Shown here piece by piece: positions 1-9,984 of a stretch of DNA of 64,000 nt. The stretch lies in contig JAUIRK010001010.1 of NCBI GenBank assembly GCA_030549495.1, forward strand, positions 515,119-579,118, given 5' to 3'. Positions within the stretch are counted from its first letter, which is position 1. Each line of letters opens with the position of its first letter. Both the position numbers and the translations under genes were made by a program. The notes beneath the pieces were generated by a model. It made no database searches. It saw only the letters and a program-made list of their open reading frames with translations, and was not told the DNA's origin. This DNA comes from Nectonema munidae. Lineage: Eukaryota > Nematomorpha > Nectonematoida > Nectonematidae.

Positions 1-316
1 TCGTTTGAACTGAAAGACATGTGACGAACAGTATGAAAAGCCATGACTATTTCTGCTGCTATTATTTTATTTTCGTCATCTGTGTTATTTTAATTAAAAA
101 GTTTGTTATTGTACTGCACTCTTTTGATGTTGAAGATATATAACGTTTGTGTTTTTCGGATCAGATGTGCTTCTTGATGTCATTTTGTCCACCATGTTCA
201 ATACTAAATGTACAGTTACATAAATCACATTTGGCTTCAAAACAGCTTGTTGCGCGCTTGACAAAAGACCATTCGCTGGAATATTCATCACGAAATTTAC
301 ACTTACGTTTAGGCAT
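1..316 (-). pseudogene. hAT transposase N-terminus, BED-type zinc finger, broken
   Basis: Starting at the ATG at 316-314 the translation begins MPKRKCKF and carries a BED-like zinc finger: C30-x2-C33, H50 and H56. A stop interrupts the finger at codon 52, just before the last histidine. After a further frame change the sequence near the window edge reads AAEIVMAFHTVRHMSF, resembling the conserved block that follows the finger in many arthropod hAT transposases (AAE...AYHTV...SFRS). The role would be DNA binding and cut-and-paste transposition. With at least two lesions in about 100 codons it cannot make a full transposase. Catalytic residues would lie outside the window. Confidence 0.6.
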
Positions 317-920
317 TTTAAAACAGATTAGAAAAAATTAAAAAAACAAAAAATGATGTAAGAATACAAAAAATGAGAATAAATATCGTGATATTCACTT
401 GATTGAATGTATATATTCGAGTATAGGTTCATATATAAAGCATATAAAAAGTTATGCATAGACTTTTACTGATTACCAATTAATCTTTTCATGATTACTC
501 TTGTAAACATGACATACTAACTAATCAATGTACATATATACATGTATAATAAATATATTTTATTATTTATTTATCGTGTGTGAAATCTTTGAATCGGCTC
601 ATTCTGTTTTGAATTTACACGTTTTTTGGGTTATTATAAAAAAATGAAGTTTGAAACCTTATCAAAATGTATAGTTACTATAGACTTACGTGCTTATATT
701 TAATATTTCACATGTAATTTCGATTTTTTTTAATAAATATCTTTTTTTTCTATAAAAAATGATATGATAAGAAAATTAAGTTTAAAACTAAAAATTTCAT
801 AATTCTAGTTTTTTTCAATAGAGGCTAAAATCGGGACAAATGGTATCCCATAGTTGTGCATTCGGGACGCGGGACAAAATAACATAAATCTGGACAAGTC
901 CCGAAAAATCGGGACGTCTG
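1..920 (-). mobile_element. hAT DNA transposon, 5' part (continues off the window)
   Basis: Read on the minus strand, the element opens at 920 with CAGACGTCCCG, the CAG-type terminus of hAT elements. A GC-rich subterminal zone (about 830-920) repeats GGGAC/GTCCC words. The 8 bp outside the terminus (921-928, gcaatacc) would be the target-site duplication, but the other end is beyond the window, so this cannot be confirmed. The transposase start lies at 316 and its reading frame runs off position 1. Between 320 and 830 I see only AT-rich untranslated sequence. Element identity is fairly sure because terminus type, spacing and coding piece agree. Confidence 0.6.
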
Positions 921-929
921 GCAATACCA

Positions 930-2060
930 TCCTTGACATAACTTTATAGATTAAGATGATATTTTTCTGAATAAGAAACTCGAGATTTATATGTATGTCA
1001 AGTTTCATGTTCATAACTTTTTTTATTAGGTGGCAATTTAACTTTATTTCTGTCAGCTCATTTTGCCTCGACCCGTGTAATTACATATGAATATTTGGGT
1101 TCATTTCCTGATAACATTCTGTATAATAATTCAAAAAACTCTGTTCCTTTTGTAAAAACAAACCCCAAAATAAAGCGTTTTATTGAAAATCAGTTATTAA
1201 ATCTTTTTTTATTAAAAGAATACTCTACAGAAATGCTAGTGGTCAGGCCTTGCACTTCTGATTCGTCATCTCCCAAGAAAAATTCTTGTAGATAAATCGT
1301 TTTTTTTATTCTTTGCCCTCCAATGCTTCAAATATTCAGATTCTTTCCTCGCACGGAACAAGTTACCTAAGCCGAGATGTGCGTACAATGGGACCCGATG
1401 CAAACTCTCAGAGCAAACAGTGATTACTTTTTGGGATTCGGCCCAAATGGCAGCTTAGCAATACCGTTAAATGCTAATAAAAAGACAGAAAATTCCCTAG
1501 AAAGAGATAGACCAAAGAAGTCAACAAATCGTCATGATACTTGTACAATATTGCTATTTCTCCGATTTTTTCTCGTGTGTATATTAAACCTTGTGTATAT
1601 TACACCAAGGCTCTTTTTGAGCCGATATCACTACTTATTTATTACTTTATTGATATGTTCAATATAGAATTATTATTTCGTTATTAATGAAGAATAAAGA
1701 ACAATTGTTTTTATGAATTCCCTATTATTTAAAGTTTTGAACAACGAAAAAGTTCGTTACAGAGAGTGCCAATACCTCTGCCCAATGGCCGTGTTAGGCA
1801 AAAATTTTAGGGGAGCTTCATTGGGCGCTAATTTTTGAACTATCAGATATTAAGTTTGCTTTTTAAAAAATTTTTAGTTACCAAGCTGAGTATAAATGTA
1901 TATAGTATTTTAAAACTACTTCGCATTGAATTGAGAAAAGTTTAAAGTCTGTTTTCTAATCAATCCAATCAGAAATTGGCTTTATCTCAAATAGATCCAA
2001 AAAATTAGGAGATTTAGGTAACAAACAGTAAACTGATTGAAACAAATTTATATTATATAT
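930..2060. other. AT-rich intergenic DNA, no supported gene
   Basis: Two short open frames (1095-1295 and 1377-1667, plus) have no recognisable domain, no convincing start context and biased low-complexity composition. I see no splice-supported exon. A short GC-richer stretch near 1765-1835 is unexplained. Confidence 0.5.
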
Positions 2061-2066
2061 TTTTTA

Positions 2067-2294
2067 TTAAAAATTTTGAAACCTATTTGTTGTTTCATTG
2101 ATAATAGAATCGAGAGAGTTATACAAAAATCTTTTCAAACGAAGCTTATCATCAAAACCATTTCGTTGATCATTAGAAAAATTTAATGAGTAATCAGCCA
2201 ATTTTCTTGGTAAGAATTTTTTCTTCGACTCTTTATATTTTCCTTTAAATAATACTTGGGAATATTTATATATTTCTTGAAAAGTTGAATCCAA
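2067..2294 (-). pseudogene. possible hAT/ZMYM-like transposase fragment
   Basis: A 75-codon minus-strand frame contains KYKESKKKFLPRKLADY followed by DDKLRLKRFLYNSLDSIIN. This pattern (basic K/R stretch, then a helix ending in a long Leu/Phe/Ile-rich segment) recalls the middle of hAT-type transposases of the TTF/ZMYM1-like group, where an 'R..F..ILDSL...L..RF' helix is common. No flanking coding sequence can be followed for more than a few codons, and there is no catalytic motif. This is a weak family guess; it may be chance. Confidence 0.25.
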
Positions 2295-2299
2295 ATTTT

Positions 2300-4088
2300 C
2301 TTTCTTTTTTTAAAAAACTTCAATTGTAGAATGAATACCATCACAAGCTTGCGCCAAATCACTCCAGATGGTTTTTTTTATTAATTATACCTGAAAAAGT
2401 GTATTTGCATGCATGAAACATTTGAGAATTTCTTTAACAAGGAAGGTAATAACAAATTTTTTCAAACTTACGTAAAATTCCTCCACATTTAATTACAAAC
2501 TCAACATTCGTATTTGGATTTAAAACATAGCTTAAAAATTTAGGGCACACAATTTACACTTATACATCTTTTTTCTATGTGTTTATAATGTACATCAGTT
2601 TAATAATGAATACTTTGCTTCATTTAGAAAAAAAGATTAAGTTAAATGTATTTTTATTGAAAGGCAATAATGTACCATTGATGCCAAACTATAAAATAGT
2701 TAACAGAGATTAGGTTAGAACCCAGGATCATCTGAAACCTTAACTTACTCTCTAACCTACTTATCCATGCTTTATGATTAAGTTTTTAATAATTTATAAA
2801 TGATGTATTTGATAAAAAACAATAGTTTTTTTAACCAAATAAATTAAACTTACTTTGTAAACTAGCGTAATATGATAAAAATACAAAGTTTTGAAAGAAA
2901 CATTAACAATTTTAATCCATAAAGATTAAATAATAATGAACAATTTTACGGCTAGTGTTCCCAGCACGCTGAGGTTTAGCCGATTTTTTACCACTATGGC
3001 AATTAATCTCTCATTATTTTGCGTGTCAAAAAGTCCATAAAGATTAAAGTAAAATAAAAATAGCAAACTTAAAGAGAAAAGGATAAACTTTAAAAAGGGT
3101 TTAATTATTTTGACATTTTTTTAGTCTCTCACCTCTAACAAACACTTCTAACTAATTTTGAAGTTCTCAAAAAAAATTATACCCGCTATTCTTTGTGGAA
3201 AAAGTGAAGTTCTTGAATGTGGATTTTCTTAATTAATCCAGCATTAATTGTGAAGAAGAATGGTACATAATTTAGTCTTTAAATCATACCGTTTATTTGC
3301 GTAATTTTTACCACATCTGGGGTTTTACTAGCCTTTTGTTTAATTTCATCACTTTATCTCAGTTTTGCTCTATTATTTAATCATTGCAAATGCATGTGTG
3401 GGCATAACATATTATTACTTTCTCACACTTCTAGGCAAAAAGAAAACATATATATTTGTTAAGCCAAATCAATACAGATTACATTTTCATGAATGCTAGA
3501 TGTTTGTCGTATTTTTTTAGGGTAACGAAAAAATTTTCGGGGGAGCTTGAAAAATAACTAAGGGGCAGGGTCTGATGAAATAGTTGTGGGGGGGGGGGTG
3601 TCCTAAAATTTAATAAGGCGGACTCTGCCTCTGCCCCTAATTTCAAAAAAACCAAAATTTAACATTAGAATATCTGATTACTTTTTGTAATAGTACAAAA
3701 TATAAATGCTACTTTTATTTAAATTGGCTAATGGAATTGGGAAATACATCGATGCGCAGTAGGGCGCGCATATGTTATCAACACCCAGTTTGGAGATCTA
3801 GTTCATTTTTCGTTTCCTGTTGTTTTTGCTTCTTTTAAAAATGGCGAATATTTTTTACTCCTAGTGAAATATCTACAAACAGGACCTTTTATTAATTATA
3901 CATTTATTAATTTGAGTCAAAATTTTTATCTTTATATCACATCATTCTCTCACACTTATTTCACATGTCTAACCCAAATACGTGCACGTTACGATGATGC
4001 TCCAAACCTTTCTCTACCAAATTAATAGCAAACCTCTTCAATGAATTCATAACAAATTCCTCTCTAAATGAAGAAAACATTACCTTCC
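2300..4088. other. AT-rich intergenic DNA without a recognisable gene
   Basis: No supported open frame. A direct duplication of tccataaagattaaa occurs at about 2918 and 3030. A run of about 11 G sits near 3588-3598 within a GC-richer patch (3530-3640). The final ~100 bp lead directly to the TTAA at 4089. Confidence 0.5.
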
Positions 4089-4199
4089 TTAACCCTATTA
4101 GTGCTGGGTTAAATTTGTCCGCTCAAGTGCTGGGGGGGGGGGCGTAAAGTGCCCCCTATTTTTCTCAGATATTAATAAGTTTTTATAAATATTTTTAAT

Positions 4200-6710
4200 A
4201 TTACATATATATTTCAACTATGCTGAATTCAGTGGTGATGTCCATTTTTTTTTATCAAAATCAATCAAACATGTCAAAAAATTGATTTATATTTGATAGC
4301 TCATCTCCAAAAGGAACTTTTTATTTAAATAATTTTATAAATTTTTTTACACATGTATACCCATTTTCTAATATGCTGAATTCAGTGGTGATATTCATTT
4401 TTTATGAAAATCAATCAAACCTGTCAAAAAATTGATCTAAATTAGACAGCTCATCTCAAAAAGGAACTTTTTATCTAAATAATTATATAAAGTTTTTTAC
4501 ACATATATACCCATTTTTAAGCATGCTCAATTCAGTGGTGATATTCAATTTTTATGAAAATCAATCAAACCTGTCAAAAAATTGATTTATATTTGACAGC
4601 TCATCTCCAAAAGGAACTTTTTATTTAAATAATTATATAAAGTTTTTTACACATGTATACCCATTTTCAAATATGCTGAATTCAGTGGTGATATTCATTT
4701 TTTATGAAAATCAATCAAACCTGTCAAAAAATTGATCTAAATTAGACAGCTCATCTCAAAAAGGAACTTTTTATCTAAATAATTATATAAAGTTTTTTAC
4801 ACATATATACCCATTTTCAAGCATGCTCAATTCAGTGGTGATATTCAATTTTTATGAAAATCAATCAAACCTGTCAAAAAATTGACCTAAATGTGACAGC
4901 TCATCTCAAAAAGGAATTCTTTATCTAAATAATTATATAAAGTTTTTACACATGTATACCCATTTTCAAGCATGCTGAATATAATGGTCATATTCATTTT
5001 TTATAAAAATCAATCAAACCTGTCAAAAAATTGACCTAAATGTGACAGCTCATCTCAAAAAGGAACTTTTTATCTAAATAATTATATAAAGTTTTTACAC
5101 ATGTATACCCATTTTCAAATATGCTGAATTCAGTGGTGATATTCATTTTTTTTATGAAAATCAATCAAACCTGTCAAAAAATTGATCTAAATGTGACAGC
5201 TCATCTCAAAAAGGAACTTTTTATCTAAATAAGTATATAAAGTTTTTTATACATGTATACCCATTTACAAATATGCTTAATTCAGTAGTGATATTTATTT
5301 TTTATGAAAATCATTCACACCTGTCAAAAAATTGATCTAAATGTGACAACTCATCTCAAAAAGGAATTTTTTATCTAAATAATTATATAAAGTTTTTTAC
5401 ACATGTATACGCATTTTCAAATATGCTGATTTCAGTGGTGATATTCATTTTTTATTAAAATTAATCAAACCTGTCAAAAAAATTGATCTAAATGTGACAG
5501 CTCATCTCAAAAAGGAACTTTTTATTTAAATAAGTATATAAAGTTTTTTACACATGTATAACCATTCTCAAATATGCTGAATTCAGTGGTGATATTCATT
5601 TTTTATGAAAATCATTGACACCTGTCAAAAAATTGATCTAAATGTGACAACTCATCTCAAAAAGGAACTTTTTATCTAAATAAGTATATAAAGTTTTTTA
5701 CACATGTATACCCATTCTCAAATATGCTGAATTCAGTGGTGATATTCATTTTTTATTAAAATTAATCAAACCTGTCAAAAAAATTGATCTAAATGTGACA
5801 GCTCATCTCAAAAAGGAACTTTTTATTTAAATAATTATATAATATTTTTTATGCATATATACCCATTTTCAAGCATGCTGAATTTAGTGGTGATATTTAT
5901 TTTTTTATGAAAATCATTCAAACCTGTCAAAAAAGTGATTTACATATGACAGCTCATCTCAAAAAGAAACTTTTTATCTAAATAATTATATAACGTTTTT
6001 TACACATGTATACCCATTCTCAAATATGCTGAATTCAGTGGTGATATTCATTTTTTATGAAAATCATTCAAACCTGTCAAAAAAGTGATTTACATATGAC
6101 AGCTCATCTCAAAAAGAAACTTTTTATCTAAATAATTATATAACGTTTTTTATACATATACACCCTTTTTCAAGCATGCTGAATTCAGCGGTGATATTCA
6201 TTTTTTTTATAAAAATCAATTGAAGTTATGAAAGCATTGATTTATATAACAGCTCATCTTAAAAAGAAACTTTTTATCTAAGTAATAATATAATGTTTTT
6301 TACACATATATACGCATTTTTGCATGCGTAATTCAGTGGTGTCATTCATTTTTTTTTTATGAAAATCAATCAAAACTGTCAAAAAATTGATTTATCCTAA
6401 AAAGAAAGGATCAGACACGGTTTTTTGAATTAGAGAATTACGTTAAATAAAAGTATAGGGAGATGATGAAGTTTACCGTGTATGGCATTTTACACACATA
6501 TACCCATTTTCAAGTAGGCTGTATTTACTGGTTATATTCCTTTTTTTTTTATATAAAAATTAGTCAAACCTGATAAAATAATTTAAATATGACAGCCCAT
6601 GTCAAAATTAAAATTTTTATTCTTATAAAAAGTTTTTTATACATTTCAAGTATGTAGATTTAATGGTGATGTTCATTTTTTATGAAATCAATAAAACCTG
6701 TTAAAAAATC
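4200..6710 (+). repeat. ~150-bp satellite, about 16 tandem units (satellite B)
   Basis: The word agtggtga recurs at about 4231, 4384, 4534, 4684, 4834, 5134, 5284, 5434, 5584, 5735, 5886, 6036, 6187 and 6334, giving a period of 150-153 bp, with one variant unit near 4984. Conserved blocks are tgctgaattcagtgg, caatcaaacctgtcaaaaa, acagctcatctc and aaggaactttttat. Neighbouring units alternate between two variants in the first part (4231-4830), and again around 5284-5735, so a ~300-bp dimer was probably the amplified unit. Units decay after about 6200. The array lies entirely inside the TTAA-flanked element. Confidence 0.85.
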
Positions 6711-7439
6711 GATTAAACCTGTAAATCAATGTAAATTATATAAATATAAAAATAACTTATACTTGCAGTATTTCTCTGGTAATTATTTTCTTAATTTATT
6801 TAATAAACCAACTTTAGGTGTTTAATTCACTAAAAATATTTCATTCTACAGTGTAACTTATGTAACTCGATAGGACTTCCATCTTTTTGGTTACAAATTC
6901 GTAATCGGCTCGTAGTCTCTATGTCATATTATAATTTACAGTATGTAATTTTGCTATTCATTCTATGATGATCCTTTCTTGGTAGCTCTTTTGTCTTTAG
7001 AAATTTATATTCTTCAATGTGTGTTCGAAAATTTTTTTATAATGATAAATTTCCTCTTTCATAGCATTCTGATTAAAGAATCTTCTGGATGATCTTAGAC
7101 TTTTTTTATTAGTATCGTGTATTTTATTATCAGGCCTGAATATTTGTCAACCAATCTCATTTCAAAGGTTTTTTTCTGATGAATCATTCGTGATGTTCAT
7201 TGTTCAATTAAAAAAAGTTGTCCACGTTCTTCATCTAAAAATTATTTATTTGACGCAAAAGGAAAAAGATTGACGAATTCAATTTAAATTAAAAATATCT
7301 TGATATAGTGACTAAATTCTCACATATTGGCATCTGTGCCATTTTTAATAAATATGACCTATTCTAATTTTTCAGATTTCCTACCCATCTTAGCTAAATG
7401 TTAATTGTAATCCTAGATGATAAGCTATAGATTTAAATA

Positions 7440-8030
7440 TTTTTCATTTGTAAAATTTGAATGAACGTATTTGGAGACAATTTTTAGAAGTAAACCGGAA
7501 ATGTAATTAACACTTATAGGTATTTTAACATCCTAAACGTAAAAAATGAGTCCAGAAATAAAACCAACATGCCCGATTTAGTATAACACACATATTTCAT
7601 TGTAAACTTTGCATGAATGTTTTTGGAGATAAAATGAGTCCATAAATGAAACCAGCATGGCCGATTTAGTATAACACATATATTTTATGTAAAATGTGAA
7701 GAAATGTTTTTAGAGATAATTTTCAGAAGTAAACCGCAAATATGATTAACACTTATAGGTATTTTAAAAACCTAAACGTAAAAAATGAGTCCAGAAATGA
7801 AAACAACATGATCGATTTTGTATAAAACATATATTTATGTAAAATGTGAAGGAATGTTTTTAGAGAAAATTTTTAGAAGTAAACCGCAAATTTGATTAAC
7901 ACTTATAGGTATTTTCAAATCCTAAATGTAAAAAATGAGTCCAGAAATGAAAACAACATGACCGATTTAGTATAAAAACATATATTTTATGTAAAATTTG
8001 AAGGTATATTTTATTAGATATATTTTTGAT
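7440..8030 (-). repeat. ~150-bp satellite, 3-4 diverged units (satellite A, minus strand)
   Basis: Units repeat the words gtccagaaatgaaaacaacatg, broken here by variants, with aaccgcaaatttgattaac and aaatgtgaagaaatg. Spacing is about 150-158 bp with one ~79-bp short unit (7550 to 7629). The reverse complement (gttaatcaaatttgcggttta) matches the arrays at 40.15-40.97 and 56.5-57.7 kb on the plus strand. It is therefore the same satellite in opposite orientation, consistent with this copy being inserted on the minus strand. Confidence 0.7.
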
Positions 8031-8469
8031 CAATCAAAATTTTGATTGACATTTTCTAAAAAGTAGCCATAATTATTGAAAAAATAAAATATATAAAGTG
8101 TTATGCCTTCCAAACTGTATATAATTATAAATTTTGAGGGTATTATATAATATAGATCCTAAGTTATAAGGTTAAGTACAGATAATGTCAAAATTTTGCT
8201 GAAAATTTTTAATTTTTGATGTTGATTGACAGTTTTGGACATGAAAGTGTCATTCAACTACCATGAAAATGGTTTTAAAAGATGCAGCTAACGATTTTAG
8301 GAAAAGTCACAAAATTTGAAGGGATATGATTCAGCCAATTTTCTACAATTAATTTTTTAGTGGAGGGCGGGGGCGTTTTACGCCTCCAACACTAATAGGA
8401 TTAAGGGGAAATTTTTGTTTTGTCAAACATTGAAATCAACAACAAAGGGTGAAGATATTTTCAACCAAA

Positions 8470-9010
8470 TTTCATTGTTTTTTCAGAAAGAAGGATTAAG
8501 TTAGGGAAATGTATGTGCAATGACAAGCGAAGGAGCACAAGCAATGCTCGACCATCCTTTACGTTTTCGAGGAAGTGACTTCTGAAATAAAACATTTTCA
8601 TTGCATGTGGATTGATATGCGTTGGCATCAATAACTCTCCAATCAAATTTAAAATGCGTGCTTGACGATGTTGTACACACAGTGAGCTCAATCTAATCTA
8701 GCGCCTTAAATACAAGAATTTTTTCACTCTTGTGCCAGGAATTTGGAAGCAACGAAAAAAATGTGTTCGCTGGTTGTCGAGGAGAAATGTATTAGAAGGA
8801 TTTGACTTACTAAATTCTTCATGCGAGATAACAATTTGAAGTCAATGGAATTTGCAAGAAAACTATCAGACAACCAATGGCTTCAAAAGCCTGCCTACTT
8901 AACTGATATTTTTTCACGTTTAAATTCATTTAATTTGTCACTTTAAGGTAGGTTTATAACTGTGATTGATTTCATGGACAAACTGAGATCGTTTATAATG
9001 ATTTGGGAAG
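8470..9010 (+). pseudogene. ZBED5/hAT-like transposase C-terminal relic
   Basis: Across frames the plus strand reads GAQAM, then EVTSEIKHFHC, then LKCVLDDVVHTVSSI, KALNTRIFSLLCQEFGSNEK, VRWLSRRNVLEGFDLL, MEFARKLSDNQWLQKPAYL, TDIFSRLNSFNLSL and TVIDFMDKLRSFIM. This order matches the C-terminal half of ZBED5/FAM200-type hAT transposases (A.M.G, H..HC, LN.RLF..LC.E.GS, H..VRWLS, ..WL..LAYL.DIF..LN..NL.LQG). Several frame changes and stops separate the blocks, so it is dead. The relic starts within about 70 bp of the right TTAA of the 4.1-8.4 kb element; no hAT ends were found. Confidence 0.6.
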
Positions 9011-9640
9011 TAGAGATTGAAAATTGACATTTTTTGTCAGTTTTTTTTTAAGTTAATAAAGTCAATATTATAAGGTCAATTTTTCAACTTTTTTTTCGCT
9101 CTACTGATTAGTAAATAAATCTCTCTCTCTCAAAAAAAATTGGAGATATCTAATATATCTTTAAGTTTAAGAAATCTAAAATTTTACAGTTAATATTTCC
9201 ATCCTTTGTAATATCCATACCATAAATACTAAGATTATTACGACCGCTATATTGTCCCTTCACTTTCAGATTTCAATAAGCTGAATACTTTTGAGAAATT
9301 GAATTGAATAAATAGTTTCCATTTCCTTTAGTGGTTAATGGAAGACAGCTTGTGTTCATATTAAACGTAGTTGCAAAAGTTAAAAATGTGTTAAACATAA
9401 GAAAATGTCTTATATGTGATATCAATATTAAGATAAAAATGAAATATTAGAGCATATTTTATTTTATAAATTATATAGTCTTTAAAATTTTTCTTGGAAG
9501 TAAAAACTTGTAAAGATTGTCAAGAGAACTTACAAGTAGCTAAAATAAAATTAAAATTGAAACTAAAATTGAAAATTAAAGCAAAAAATTTATAGAAATC
9601 TCCATTTTTAAAAAATTAATGTTGAATCTATCAACTTGAG
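9011..9640. other. AT-rich spacer, no gene seen
   Basis: No open frame or repeat of note. A short TCTC microsatellite lies near 9120-9130. Confidence 0.5.
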
Positions 9641-9659
9641 ATCGTTAACTACAGTTTTT

Positions 9660-9745
9660 GTCACTTTGTTTTAAGAGTTGAGAGTCTTGGTGATCGAACC
9701 CCCGACCTTCAACTGTTGCTGAGTGGTACACACTAACAAACATTA
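9660..9745 (-). repeat. tRNA-like SINE fragment (B-box half)
   Basis: On the minus strand the sequence reads GTTGAAGGTCGGGGGTTCGA followed by TCACCAAGACTCTCAACTC. It contains a GGTTCGATC word close to the RNA polymerase III B-box consensus (GGTTCGANTCC) and shares a ~40-bp block with 18915-18960. No matching acceptor stem, A-box or cloverleaf can be drawn, so this is a tRNA-derived repeat fragment rather than a tRNA gene. Confidence 0.4.
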
Positions 9746-9984
9746 AGGCTATTCATATTAGCTAATTTTACCAAATGGCTTCCGGTAAAATTTCCGAATT
9801 TTGAGAGATCATAATATAAAATAAATTTTCAAATTTATAAGTTGCTTCTGAATTCATATATGAATTTTTATGTGTTTCTTCAATAGACGTTTTTTCTATT
9901 ATTAAACTAATAGAAATCCTATTCCCTCATCTCAACCGGAAAAAAACTTTACCAAATACATAGCACAAGTGCACACTAATGAAT

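Larger units (their letters stand above)
4093..8400 (-). mobile_element. TTAA-flanked satellite-armed DNA transposon, complete copy (family S)
   Basis: The element is bounded by TTAA at 4089-4092 and 8401-8404, as in piggyBac-type insertion. Its ends are inverted: CCCTATTAGTGCTGG inward from the left, and TCCTATTAGTGTTGG on the opposite strand inward from the right. Each is followed by a G-run/GGCGTAAA/CCCCC block. Inside the left end lies an array of ~150-bp units (4200-6700). Inside the right end lies a diverged array of ~150-bp units on the other strand (7440-8030). The unique core (about 6740-7450) carries traces of a lost ORF. Length is 4308 bp. No transposase is encoded, so mobility would depend on a source in trans. 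Family S is my working name; I assign it to piggyBac by TTAA and the CCC-type terminus only. Confidence 0.7.

Noticed and set aside
1377-1667. 96-codon plus-strand frame
   Set aside because: Starts at a good-looking ATG but the second half is low-complexity Leu/Phe/Tyr typical of translated AT-rich DNA; no partner exon found.
3585-3640. G-run as a further family S terminus
   Set aside because: No TTAA plus CCCTAT motif lies nearby, and the flanking sequence does not match the known ends.
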